Shown piece after piece: positions 1 to 7,328 of a stretch of DNA of 19,222 nt. The notes below the pieces were generated by a model. That model was not told the origin of the DNA and did not search any database. It worked only from the letters and a program-made list of their open reading frames with translations. How positions within the stretch are numbered: the first letter of the stretch is position 1; each line of letters starts with the position of its first letter. The translations under genes and the position numbers were made by a program. Source of the stretch: an uncultured Azospirillum sp. (GTDB lineage Bacteria; Pseudomonadota; Alphaproteobacteria; RF32; CAG-239); contig UQAB01000029.1 of the NCBI GenBank assembly GCA_900538765.1, positions 1 to 19,222 of the forward strand. Reading direction: 5' to 3'.

Positions 1-455
1 CGCCTTGTCAATACAGCCGGTATTGACTGCGTTGTTTTGTTAGTAATCATCTTCTCAAAGAGCAAACTGAATGTGGCCGTAAGGGGATATTTTAGGTCTG
101 AACTGTCAACATACAGTCGTCCATATTCAATATATTCAGGACACTCCACCTGAAGGTGGATTTGTTGTTGTTAGATGTTTTTGAGACACCGCAGACAGAA
201 CGCCTGTCTGCGTTTGTTACTGTACTTGAGGTGTGCGGAAATGTAAAGGGATTTTTTACGGGGCGTCCCCGTGGGGCAGCTTCACAGGCACGGCCTGCTG
301 CGGAAAGTTCGCCGCTGGTTGTTCTGTGCATAATGAAGCGCGATGCTTAGATAGGGGGAGCAGGGAGAAAGAGAAATGTCATTGTCGGACGTCACTCTGA
401 GAGTGTGCCCGGGGATGATATTGAATGATGGTTGGGGAAAGGTTTGCCGGAAGTT
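1..455. other. Gene-free left end with three short hairpins and a partial repeat
   Basis: I see no convincing gene here; the short ORFs have no recognisable domain and no good ribosome binding site. Three perfect hairpins are visible: 7-27 (8-bp stem, loop AGCCG), 145-160 (6-bp stem TCCACC/GGTGGA, followed by TTTGTTGTT, possibly a weak terminator) and 191-211 (8-bp stem GCAGACAG/CTGTCTGC). Positions 277-342 share short blocks (CAGCTTCAC, AGTTCGCCGCTGGTTG, GAAGCGCG), in the same order, with the GC-rich candidate RNA at 11846-11944. This is probably a degraded copy of the same repeat or RNA. Confidence 0.5.
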
Positions 456-1025
456 TCAGGCGCGGCCGGAAAACTGGGAGAGCTGGTCTATGTTTATGCC
501 CGCCTCGCGCAAGGCTGTTTCCCATTTTTCTTCCGCTTTGGTATGGAATACCAGGTCTGTGCCCGGAGAGGTGACAATCCAGTTGTTGTTCATGATTTCT
601 TTTTCAAGCTGTTGCGGCCCCCAGCTGGAATAGCCCAGAGCGATGATGTTTTCTTTGGGGCCCATGCCGAAAGCGATGTCGGAAATAATGTCAATGGAAG
701 AGGATACGGCAATCTGCTTGTCAACCACAATGGTGTCGCCTTTGATATAATCCGTACTGTGAATGACAAAGCCGCGAATCTTTTCCAGCGGGCCGCCGTT
801 GTAAAGGTTGAAGTCCCGGGTGTTGTTGAACTGGCCGATAGGCAGCTGCGACGCCAAATCAGCAAAGGAAATGTCTTCAATCTGCTGGTTGATGATGAAG
901 CCCATCGCTCCGTCTTTGCCGTGCGAACAGATATAAACCACGGTTTTGTGAAAATGCTCGTCTTGCATAAACGGTGAGGATATCAGGCATTTTCCGGTCA
1001 GGTTATCTGTATTTAGTTCAAACAT
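456..1025 (-). CDS. yqgE: YqgE/AlgH family protein (UPF0301)
   Basis: A 189-residue protein, the usual length for the UPF0301 (YqgE/AlgH, DUF179) family. The family pattern is visible in order: N-terminal LTGKCLISSPFM, then VVYICSHGKDGAMGFIINQ, then NGGPLEKIRGFVIHS, and a C-terminal GYSSWGPQQLEKEI block before the NNWIVTSP motif. Family members are soluble, probably cytoplasmic proteins of unsettled function; the AlgH name comes from alginate regulation in Pseudomonas. No signal peptide or membrane segment is present. The ATG at 1025 is chosen because it begins directly before the conserved N-terminus; its Shine-Dalgarno is weak. It is divergent from the dsbD-like gene across a ~100-bp AT-rich spacer. 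Family assignment is secure; function is not. Confidence 0.93.
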   Translation of the reverse strand: MFELNTDNLTGKCLISSPFMQDEHFHKTVVYICSHGKDGAMGFIINQQIEDISFADLASQLPIGQFNNTRDFNLYNGGPLEKIRGFVIHSTDYIKGDTIVVDKQIAVSSSIDIISDIAFGMGPKENIIALGYSSWGPQQLEKEIMNNNWIVTSPGTDLVFHTKAEEKWETALREAGINIDQLSQFSGRA

Positions 1026-1067
1026 GGCATCTTACTCACATCAATTTTTATTTTTCTTTACCGACTC

Positions 1068-1096
1068 TTGTATTCTATCACATAATAAAGTATCTT
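1068..1096 (+). promoter_or_regulatory. Possible promoter of the dsbD-like gene
   Basis: TTGTAT (1068-1073) and TATCTT (1091-1096) are separated by 17 nt in the AT-rich divergent spacer, 32 nt upstream of the ATG at 1129. The match to the sigma-70 consensus is only partial (3/6 and 4/6), so this is tentative. Confidence 0.25.
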
Positions 1097-1128
1097 AGAA
1101 GAAGAATTTTTCAAGGTTTGCAAATTAT

Positions 1129-3819
1129 ATGGATAAAATAATTTTTCTGATAGCGGTTCTGTGCCCGCTGTGGTTATTTTCCGCTTCCGCAGGGGCGGCG
1201 GAGCAGAATAAGCCGCCCTCCGGCGGGCGGGTGATTCTTGATTTGCGTTCCGATGCGGATGATGGTCATGAGATAACCCTTGAAGAACAGGCCGAGGCGG
1301 TGATGGAGGTCGGGCGTTATTTTGACGAGAAATATCCCGGAGAGGCCATTAACGGCGATTTGACCGAAGATGTCCGGCGCTTTTTTCCGAGCCTTAAGGG
1401 GCAGGAAGTGTATGATCGCGAGATGCTTGTCCGCGACGCGGTGAAGTTTTACCGCTATTTCAACAAACAATACAACGAAATCAAGGCGGCGTTGCTGCTG
1501 CCGGAAGATCCGCCGCTGGTTTTGGATGAGCAGGATTATGAAAAGCCTTACACCGGGGAATATATCGACTCTCCCGATTTGGTGGTGATTAAGGATTTTA
1601 AGCGGGTGGTTTCCTACAGCTCCGAGCCGCGGGATTTTGAGGCTTATGAGGCCAAGCGGCAGCGGGAGCTTGCCTCGCAGGCGGATAAGTCTTCGCCGAT
1701 TGATCAGCTGGCGGATGTGTTCTCCAAGCTGGAGCTGAAAAAATTTTTGTTTTACGGGATAATTTATGAAGACCCGCTGACCAAGGGCGCGGGAAACGGC
1801 GCTTGGGTTGAGAAAGACGGCGCCAAACTCCGCTTAATCAGCACCTGGGCAACGGTGAACGGGCAGCGGGAAATCCGCGGGGCGCTGCATTTTTCTCTGC
1901 TGCCGGGGGAAGCCTTGGTTTTGTTGGGAAAAAATCGCCCGCAGCTGTCTTTTGCGGGAGAAAACCTGGCCGGGACGGAAACGTTTATGCCTCTGCCGCG
2001 GCGTGTTGTTTTGGGCGGTAAAGAGTATTCAGGCCTGTCCGGAAATTTTGCCCTGCCGCTGGTCTTTAAGCTGAAAAATCCTGACGAACCGCTGGTAGTG
2101 GCGGCGCGGGCCGAGGTGTCCTTATGTACGGACGATGGCTGCCGGCGCGTGGTTTTTGAGCCGGAGCTGAAGCTCGAGAGCGGGTTTGGCTATCGTTCGA
2201 CGGTTGACAATTTCATTACCCAGAGTTTTAACGCCTTGCCGCAGGACAAGCGGGATGAGGCCGAGATTATGTCGCTGTCGGCGGATAAAAACGAAGACGG
2301 TTTGCCGGAGCTGCGCCTGCGTCTGAAAACCCGCGTATCGCCGCAGGATATTGACGTGATGATTGATGATGACGCGTTGGCGTTTCTGCCGCCGCGAATC
2401 AGCGTCACTGACGATTATGTTGATGTTTTTCTGATGGCGGCGGATAAGGATGCCGTGTTGCTGGGACGGACGTTTGCGTTACTGGTAAGGTTGGGGGATT
2501 ATGCCGGTATCAAGACGCGTTTGACCGCGGCTGAGGCGCCGTGGCTGGAACTGGTCGAAATCCGGCTGACGGCGGCGATGCTGCTGGCGGCTTTTGTGGG
2601 CGGGCTGCTGCTTAATTTCATGCCCTGCGTTTTTCCGGTTCTGGCTCTGAAGCTGATGTCGGTCAGCGGCTACGGCAGTTCGTCGCCCGCGGAAGTACGG
2701 CGCAGTTTTCTGTATACGGTTCTTGGAATATTTTCGGCTTTTGCCATGCTGATTGTTCTGCTGGCGGCGCTGAAAGCCGCCGGGGTGGCGCTTGGTTGGG
2801 GCATACAGTTTCAAAACGGCTGGTTTCTGGCACTGATGTTGTTTGTACTGACGCTGTTTGCCGCGCAGGTGATGGGGCTGTGCACGCTGGCAGCGCCTCA
2901 ATGGTTGCAGCGGCTGGGTATTGCTTCCGGCAGCGGGGCATTTCGCGCCTGGTTTGCCGGGGTGGCGACGGTGCTGTTGTCAACGCCCTGCACCGCGCCT
3001 TATCTGGCGACGGCCGCCGGTTTTGCCCTGACCGGGACAAATGTCGAAATGACGGTTGTTTTAACCGTGATTGCCTGCGGTCTGGCGTTGCCTTATCTGC
3101 TGGTTTGGGCATTTCCCTCGCTGGCGGTTCTGCTGCCCAAGCCTGGAAAATGGATGCTGCATGTGCAGCGGTTTATGCTCTGGCTGTTGCTGGCGACAAT
3201 TTTGTGGCTGCTGAGTATTTTATACGCGCAGATTTCCGGCTGGGCGGTTTTTCGGCAATGCCTTTATCTGCTGTCGTTTCTCTTCCTGCTGGCTTATCGC
3301 CGCAAAGTAGCGGAAATTCTGGCGTCCATGCGCTTGGAAAAAGAAGTCAAAGCCGCGGTGGAAAAGCTTTTGTCGCGGATTTCATTCATTCTGTGCTGGC
3401 TGCTGCTGCTGTTGTCCCTGTGGGATGTCAACCGCCAGTTTAATCGCGCGCCGCTTCCCGCTCAGCCTGCCGCTGCGCAGATTATGACCGGGCAGAAGAT
3501 TGACGATACCCGTATCAACGCGCTGCTGGACAGCGGCAAGAGCGTTCTCGTCAGCATAGACGCCGACTGGTGCCTGACCTGCCGTTACAACGAGGCCGTC
3601 GTTCTGGACAATCCCCTCATCAAGGAGCTTCTCATGCGACGCAATGTTGAAGTCATCACACTGGACTGGACGCGTGACAATCCTGAAATTCTTTCCTTTA
3701 TGTCGCGTTACGGCCGGAAAGGGGTTCCTTTTTACGTTTTATTTACGCCAAGGGTCAGGGGCGGGATAGTTCTTCCCGAACTCCTCTCCCCGTCTAAACT
3801 TCGCTCTGTGGTCATCTAA
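1129..3819 (+). CDS. dsbD: DsbD/ScsB-type membrane thiol:disulfide reductase
   Basis: An 896-residue protein that would carry electrons from cytoplasmic thioredoxin across the inner membrane to periplasmic thiol partners. A signal peptide occupies residues 1-24 (hydrophobic core ending SASAGAA). A long periplasmic part runs to about residue 485 and holds a Cys333-x4-Cys338 pair (SLCTDDGC) like the DsbD alpha domain. A multi-span membrane domain (about 486-765) carries the two redox cysteines in NFMPCVFP (Cys500) and STPCTAPYLA (Cys621). The C-terminal thioredoxin-like domain has the WCLTC motif (Cys815, Cys818) and a GVPFY cis-proline segment. The large N-terminal region favours the ScsB-like subgroup over classical DsbD. 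The last nine codons (PSKLRSVVI) and the stop lie inside element A, so the native C-terminus has been replaced. The start follows a weak AAGG. Confidence 0.9.
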   Translation: MDKIIFLIAVLCPLWLFSASAGAAEQNKPPSGGRVILDLRSDADDGHEITLEEQAEAVMEVGRYFDEKYPGEAINGDLTEDVRRFFPSLKGQEVYDREMLVRDAVKFYRYFNKQYNEIKAALLLPEDPPLVLDEQDYEKPYTGEYIDSPDLVVIKDFKRVVSYSSEPRDFEAYEAKRQRELASQADKSSPIDQLADVFSKLELKKFLFYGIIYEDPLTKGAGNGAWVEKDGAKLRLISTWATVNGQREIRGALHFSLLPGEALVLLGKNRPQLSFAGENLAGTETFMPLPRRVVLGGKEYSGLSGNFALPLVFKLKNPDEPLVVAARAEVSLCTDDGCRRVVFEPELKLESGFGYRSTVDNFITQSFNALPQDKRDEAEIMSLSADKNEDGLPELRLRLKTRVSPQDIDVMIDDDALAFLPPRISVTDDYVDVFLMAADKDAVLLGRTFALLVRLGDYAGIKTRLTAAEAPWLELVEIRLTAAMLLAAFVGGLLLNFMPCVFPVLALKLMSVSGYGSSSPAEVRRSFLYTVLGIFSAFAMLIVLLAALKAAGVALGWGIQFQNGWFLALMLFVLTLFAAQVMGLCTLAAPQWLQRLGIASGSGAFRAWFAGVATVLLSTPCTAPYLATAAGFALTGTNVEMTVVLTVIACGLALPYLLVWAFPSLAVLLPKPGKWMLHVQRFMLWLLLATILWLLSILYAQISGWAVFRQCLYLLSFLFLLAYRRKVAEILASMRLEKEVKAAVEKLLSRISFILCWLLLLLSLWDVNRQFNRAPLPAQPAAAQIMTGQKIDDTRINALLDSGKSVLVSIDADWCLTCRYNEAVVLDNPLIKELLMRRNVEVITLDWTRDNPEILSFMSRYGRKGVPFYVLFTPRVRGGIVLPELLSPSKLRSVVI

Positions 3820-3922
3820 TACAGATAGAAAGAATATTGCTAAGTCATGTACTACTGTGTACACTCCTGTCGCAATCTTCTTTCTATCTTATTATATGCC
3901 TCACATATCGAAGTTTAGACGG
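3790..3922. repeat. Palindromic MITE-like element A (short form)
   Basis: A 133-bp palindromic element bounded by a perfect 14-bp inverted repeat (CCGTCTAAACTTCG at 3790-3803; its complement at 3909-3922). Inside it, a second stem of about 18 bp with one mismatch (AGATAGAAAGAATATTGC against GCAATCTTCTTTCTATCT) and an apical TGTAC/GTACA stem around a 6-nt loop make the whole element one long hairpin. Landmarks shared with elements B, C and D are the (T)AAA..TTCG terminus, GTCATCTAnnnCAG on the left arm, GTAC-N6-GTAC at the apex (as in D), and a right end running TTATTATATG...CGGCTAAGG (as in C). It overlaps the 3' end of the dsbD-like gene and supplies its stop codon. There is no coding capacity. 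A non-autonomous mobile element is the simplest reading. Confidence 0.75.
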
Positions 3923-3932
3923 CGGCTAAGGA

Positions 3933-4212
3933 TAAAGTTTGTATAATGGTCGATTAGGGCAGAAACTGCGTGTAAAATGTTTCGGTCATAAGCAGTAAGC
4001 TCTGTCTTCGCACGAGTGCTCGCCAATCGCTAACATGTACTAGCTCAGGAACCTAAGCTCGTTTCGGCTATTATCTCAGCCTTACTCACTAAGGTTTACT
4101 GAGATGTTACAGACAAAAAGCACCATTACTTTGGTGCTTTTTGCTTAGCCATTGTACACTCCCTCACATTTTCACTGGTTTCTTACTATTAGCCACAAAC
4201 TCCGAACTTTTA
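3933..4212. repeat. Palindromic MITE-like element B (long form with conserved core)
   Basis: About 280 bp, starting 11 bp after element A. Termini are TAAAGTTTG (3933-3941) and CGAACTTTTA (4203-4212). The left arm (AGAAACtgcGTGtAAAATGT) can pair with the right arm (ACATTTTCACTGGTTTCT). Between the arms lies a core (3996-4189) that matches 9457-9650 with only four substitutions in 194 nt, while the outer arms of the two copies have diverged strongly. The core contains AGCTCAG-GAAC-CTAAGCT (4042-4059, one mismatch), a two-part hairpin ATCTCAG..CCTTA/TAAGG..CTGAGAT (4073-4105) and an 11-bp terminator hairpin (4115-4142). The extra segment appears to sit where the apical GTAC stem of the short form is, so the long form looks like a short element carrying cargo. 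Confidence 0.75.
4115..4142. terminator. Bidirectional intrinsic terminator in element B
   Basis: A perfect 11-bp stem AAAAAGCACCA / TGGTGCTTTTT around loop TTACTT. The A-run and T-run flank the GC part symmetrically, so it could terminate on both strands. An identical copy lies at 9576-9603 in element C. Confidence 0.75.
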
Positions 4213-4340
4213 CAGTGGCTAGGTGTAGAGTGCGTTCAGAGTTTCTTCTAACTTTTATTGTGTTTAGCGCTTGATTCTTTTTAAAATTCCTGTTAAAGCA
4301 ATAAAGGTAAACTTTATTATTAACTAAAACGCATATTATT

Positions 4341-4850
4341 ATGAAAGAGAACGTTTTAAATTCAGCGAAACAATCAGCGGATGCCGTTGATTTGAGTTTG
4401 GTTCTTGATGCGCAGGGTAACTTCTTTTTTGAGGTGATGTATGAGGGGAATATTTTATCCCGCCAGCCGCTGCCTGACAAGAAACCGTTATGGATTGTGT
4501 ATGAAGGTTTTTTAATTGCCTTGGAAGATGCGCCATCACCGCTTTTATGGGCTGCCGCTATGGAGTATTGTGCTGAAATTCGTGTGGAAAATGACTGCGC
4601 TACTCCCGGAGAAGACCATTTGTGGGCGAAATTCCGCAATGAGGATTTGGGTGAGAAATTTAATGCTTTGGCAGAGTATCTTGGCGGAAAACCTTTGCTC
4701 CTGACCGAACGCTACTGGTCATCGACATTTAAAAATTATTTTGCCGGCGGTTGTGTTTGGTGTTGGACTTATCTGAGCTGCGGGTACACCGGTTACAGTA
4801 AGGGGTATCCTCCGGCTTGGGTTCGTCCGGTTGTCCGATTGCCGCAATAA
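4341..4850 (+). CDS. Protein with DUF1566/FGE-like C-type-lectin-fold C-terminus
   Basis: A 169-residue protein without signal peptide or membrane span. The C-terminal half follows the pattern of DUF1566/FGE-sulfatase-like (C-type-lectin fold) proteins: LLWAAAMEYCAEI, a GEDHLWAKF stretch in the place of the usual WRLPT segment, then ERYWSST and, after an aromatic, glycine- and cysteine-rich stretch (about residues 132-162), the ending VRPVVRL. This layout is shared by many variable proteins of diversity-generating retroelements (YWSST...VRPVR). In the stretch between those anchors roughly 22 of 31 codons end in T or C, as expected if they derived from AAY codons, but no reverse transcriptase or template repeat is in the window. 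The ATG at 4341 has no clear Shine-Dalgarno. Element B lies about 130 bp upstream and a strong terminator follows. The fold assignment is fairly sure; the function is unknown. Confidence 0.7.
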   Translation: MKENVLNSAKQSADAVDLSLVLDAQGNFFFEVMYEGNILSRQPLPDKKPLWIVYEGFLIALEDAPSPLLWAAAMEYCAEIRVENDCATPGEDHLWAKFRNEDLGEKFNALAEYLGGKPLLLTERYWSSTFKNYFAGGCVWCWTYLSCGYTGYSKGYPPAWVRPVVRLPQ

Positions 4851-4858
4851 TTTTGGTG

Positions 4859-4892
4859 AAAAAAGCTCTGGGTTTTGGCTCAGAGTTTTTTT
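4859..4892 (+). terminator. Intrinsic terminator after the lectin-like gene
   Basis: A 12-bp stem (one G-U pair) AAAAAAGCTCTG / CAGAGTTTTTTT with loop GGTTTTGGCT, starting 8 nt after the stop codon at 4850 and ending in seven T. Confidence 0.85.
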
Positions 4893-4901
4893 GTTTTCTG
4901 A

Positions 4902-4939
4902 TAAAAAAAATGCCTGTTTCGTTAAAACCGAAAACAGGC
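4902..4939 (-). terminator. Intrinsic terminator of the minus-strand gene 4955-5341
   Basis: Read on the minus strand: GCCTGTTT..CG / CG..AAACAGGC stem with one bulge (4912-4939), followed by a run of eight T (complement of 4903-4910). It sits just downstream of the minus-strand stop at 4955 and back to back with the plus-strand terminator at 4859-4892. Confidence 0.75.
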
Positions 4940-4954
4940 GTTTAGTCATAATGA

Positions 4955-5341
4955 TTAACTTTTTTTGGGGTCATAGATTACGTTGTTTGATTTTTCTTTT
5001 CTTTCCAGCGTTACGCTTTTGATTAACAACGGCTGCGGAAGACGGAAAATTGTGCAGTCGTTGACATTCATGTAATAACACAAACCGCGTTCCATGTCGC
5101 AATAAAGGACAATTTCTTCAATACGGTTTGAGACTTCGTCACATTTCAATCCTTGCATAATCCACATCGGATAGATGTTGTCGCGGTTGAAAAATTTCAT
5201 GTCGTGTTTGAATTTAATGCCGACATCTGTTGCGATTTGGCTATTAAGTTCTATACCCCATTTCTTTGCGCCGGCCAAAAGAAGCTCTGTGGCGTTTTTT
5301 TGGCTCAGGTACTTGCTTGAAAATCCTTTTGGCAGTTTCAT
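4955..5341 (-). CDS. Unrecognised 128-residue cytoplasmic protein
   Basis: I do not recognise this family. The 128-residue product begins MKLPKGFSSKYLSQKNATEL and has no signal peptide or hydrophobic span. It is mixed alpha/beta in character, with an RIEEIVLYCDMERGLCYYMN strand-turn-strand section near residues 73-92 and a basic C-terminus rich in Lys. That it is a real gene is supported by its own terminator immediately downstream (4902-4939) and by the absence of a competing ORF on the other strand. It is convergent with the lectin-like gene. The Shine-Dalgarno is weak (upstream region very AT-rich), so the start at 5341 is the likeliest ATG rather than proven. It stands alone between repeat-rich spacers, which is typical of accessory genes. 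Confidence 0.65.
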   Translation of the reverse strand: MKLPKGFSSKYLSQKNATELLLAGAKKWGIELNSQIATDVGIKFKHDMKFFNRDNIYPMWIMQGLKCDEVSNRIEEIVLYCDMERGLCYYMNVNDCTIFRLPQPLLIKSVTLERKEKSNNVIYDPKKS

Positions 5342-5718
5342 AAGCTTTGAAATTTTTAAAGGTTAATAATAGAGATACTTATAATTTTCAGCTTATATCT
5401 AAGCGTAATTTGTCATTTTGTCAAGAGGAAGAATTGCGGAAACCTGGACTCTCGGGGTGCGCTGCGCTCTTCTGAGGATGACATTGCTTATTTGCTTTAT
5501 CCATTCCTGACCTCCTCTTACAACAAGGTAAGGGAGTTCTTTTGCTTGCTTGGGCTTCGTCTTTGTTGTGTGTGGGGGGGAGATTCTGAAGTGAGTTCAG
5601 GGTGACAATTTGAAGGATGCTTGGAAGCGGAGGGGAAAGAGATGACAAGCGGAATGGATGGGGATAATATTAATCCTCCCTTTGGGATAAGGGAGGATTA
5701 ACGGGATGGGGAGGTTAA
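5342..5718. other. Gene-free spacer with dispersed palindromic repeats
   Basis: No gene is visible in these ~375 bp. The spacer holds CTGAA-GTGAG-TTCAG followed by GGTGACAATT (5586-5610), nearly identical to 12298-12321, and a GC-rich segment GGGGTGCGCTGCGCTC near 5455-5470 of the type seen again around 12222-12236. A long perfect palindrome lies at 5671-5700. Confidence 0.5.
5671..5700. repeat. Perfect 12-bp hairpin downstream of the acyltransferase gene
   Basis: TAATCCTCCCTT / AAGGGAGGATTA, 12 bp perfect, loop TGGGAT, 18 nt past the minus-strand stop at 5719. It lacks a T-run, so it is either an mRNA 3'-end stabilising hairpin, a Rho-type end, or one more dispersed palindrome. Confidence 0.6.
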
Positions 5719-6519
5719 TCAGGCAGCGGCTGAGGGCGTGTCTTTTACTCGCAGAGCCGGGACAGGTTCTCGGTCCAGTCCTTTGTATTTTGATTTTTGT
5801 CCCGGTTTGGGGAATTGAAGTTCCCAACGGACGTTTTCCTTGACTATTTTGGCGGGGAGGCCTGCCAGAACGCAGTTTTTTTGCATAAAGCTTTTGGTGA
5901 CAAGGGCATTGCGGCCGATGATGATATTGTCAGCCAGTTCAACGTTTTTCAAAACGACGGCGCTATGAGCAATCCATAAATGGTTGCCGAGTTTGATGTG
6001 GCTGGCGCGGTTTAACGGCTCGTCACCGTCGATGGCATAGATCGGGTGGCCGTCCGTGTTATACAGAACCGTATCATAGGAGAAAATGCAGTCTTCGCCG
6101 ATAATCACAGAACTGTTGTCTTCAAAGCAGGTGATGTGCGTGTTCATGAAAGTAGTGCGGTTGCCGACGTCAATGGTCAGGTTGTCTTTGCCGCCGAAGC
6201 TTTCGACCTCGATACTGATATAGACATGGATGTCATCACGAAAATTCAGCAGGCTGTTATTGGCGTAAAAAGTCAGGTCGCAGTTGGTGTGGCAATAAAA
6301 GTTTTTGCCGATGTGCACCCGGTTGTTGTCACCTTCAATGCGCAGGCTGAGCTTTTCGCGGCAGGCGAAATTTTCTTCAATTTCAACAATGTTGTTATTG
6401 CCCTTGATGCTGATGAGGGCATTGTTGCATTTGAATTTTTGCGGCAGTTTGACTGTATTGTTTTTACCGTGGTCGCGGATACGGAGTTTGCGCAGCAGTT
6501 TCTTTAGAAAAAGGCTCAT
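5719..6519 (-). CDS. Left-handed beta-helix (hexapeptide) acyltransferase
   Basis: A 266-residue protein likely to transfer an acetyl or other acyl group onto a sugar of a surface glycan. The C-terminal part (about 135-230) is a typical hexapeptide-repeat acyltransferase: NTDGHPI with the probable catalytic His158, HIKLGNHLWIAHSAVVL, NIIIGRNALVTKSF and the closing VLAGLPAKIVKENV. The N-terminal half (about 20-130) is also repetitive, with NNNIVEIEENF, DNNRVHIGKNF and similar rungs, implying a longer beta-helix than in minimal WcaF/MAT-like enzymes. A basic N-terminus (KKLLRKLRIR) could associate with the membrane. The start at 6519 is supported by AAAGGAAG seven nt upstream. It is the last gene of the 8306-5719 operon, 26 nt after the DUF1796 gene. 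The acceptor sugar cannot be told from the sequence. Confidence 0.85.
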   Translation of the reverse strand: MSLFLKKLLRKLRIRDHGKNNTVKLPQKFKCNNALISIKGNNNIVEIEENFACREKLSLRIEGDNNRVHIGKNFYCHTNCDLTFYANNSLLNFRDDIHVYISIEVESFGGKDNLTIDVGNRTTFMNTHITCFEDNSSVIIGEDCIFSYDTVLYNTDGHPIYAIDGDEPLNRASHIKLGNHLWIAHSAVVLKNVELADNIIIGRNALVTKSFMQKNCVLAGLPAKIVKENVRWELQFPKPGQKSKYKGLDREPVPALRVKDTPSAAA

Positions 6520-6545
6520 TATTTCTTCCTTTATGCTTTAGATGT

Positions 6546-7316
6546 TTATACTTTCATGTGTCTGAGTTTGAATTCTTTACGCCAAGGGCGGTAGAAAATG
6601 AACAGCGAAACCGTTTTGACCCAGAACTTGTGCCACAGACGCAGCCAGCGGCGTTTGCTCTGGCCTTTGGAATGCAGATTTTTGAAAATTGTGTCGCAGG
6701 CTTCGGCGGTCAACGGGATTTTGCCCTTGACTTTCGGGTCGACGGTGCGGACTTTATATTTGATTATGTTTTCGGAAAGCTCAATTTTTTCGATTTCGCC
6801 TTTTTCTTTGCTTTGGTCGTTTTCGATAAAGATGAAGTCGAATGTCCGACCGTATTTTTGCATGATGGCGTTGCAATATTTGAGGATGGCGGCGTTATCG
6901 AGTTTTTCTTCATGCGCCAGATTAATCAGCAGTACGTTTTCTTTAGTTCTCAGCATCTCGTCAAAGCGTTTGATTCTGCGGTTGTATTTGGCTTTTATTG
7001 CCGGGAAGGAGACGTCAAAGTCAATGCCTTTGGGAAAGTCGTGATAAAAGTGATAATTGTCGCGGGTGTTGCGGTAATCTATCATTTTGGGATTGAGATA
7101 ATCGTGCTCGGGCGGGCGGTTGATGAAGACCATGTCTTCCTTGTTCATGAAGTTTTCAAAGTCGTTGAGGATGTATTCCATGCGGGTGGGAAAATCGCAA
7201 AGGGTAATCCAGTCAAAAGGGCCGGCATAACTGCGCAGAAAATATTTGCCCATATAACGGGCGGCGGTACAGTCATAGCCGATACTGTAAACGATGTCAT
7301 AAACTTTGGGTGTCAT
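6546..7316 (-). CDS. DUF1796 family protein (putative papain-like cysteine peptidase)
   Basis: A 256-residue protein matching the DUF1796 N-terminal signature: VYSIGYDCTAARYM, with the conserved Cys16, then LRSYAGPFDWI (about 27-37). A central section has RRIKRFDEML and VLLINLAHEE, and the family's final strand-helix part follows. DUF1796 proteins have been described as putative papain-like cysteine peptidases, but the family frequently sits in glycan and glycosyltransferase loci, and its biochemical role is not settled. The C-terminus (about 220-256) is strongly basic and hydrophobic (KRRWLRLWHKFWVKTVSLF), suggesting peripheral membrane contact. The gene starts 12 nt after the glycosyltransferase stop and ends 26 nt before the acyltransferase start, so it belongs to the same transcript. 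Family call is good; the activity is uncertain. Confidence 0.8.
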   Translation of the reverse strand: MTPKVYDIVYSIGYDCTAARYMGKYFLRSYAGPFDWITLCDFPTRMEYILNDFENFMNKEDMVFINRPPEHDYLNPKMIDYRNTRDNYHFYHDFPKGIDFDVSFPAIKAKYNRRIKRFDEMLRTKENVLLINLAHEEKLDNAAILKYCNAIMQKYGRTFDFIFIENDQSKEKGEIEKIELSENIIKYKVRTVDPKVKGKIPLTAEACDTIFKNLHSKGQSKRRWLRLWHKFWVKTVSLFIFYRPWRKEFKLRHMKV

Positions 7317-7328
7317 CAGAGGGCTCTC

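Noticed and set aside
2796..3443. A 215-codon ORF in another frame inside the dsbD-like gene
   Set aside because: The dsbD frame has all conserved redox motifs here; the alternative frame is a GC-skew artefact.
3790..4212. Elements as integron attC sites behind gene cassettes
   Set aside because: They follow stop codons like attC sites, but lack the RYYYAAC/GTTRRRY core sites, and the preceding genes are far too large and too ordinary for cassettes; no integrase is visible.
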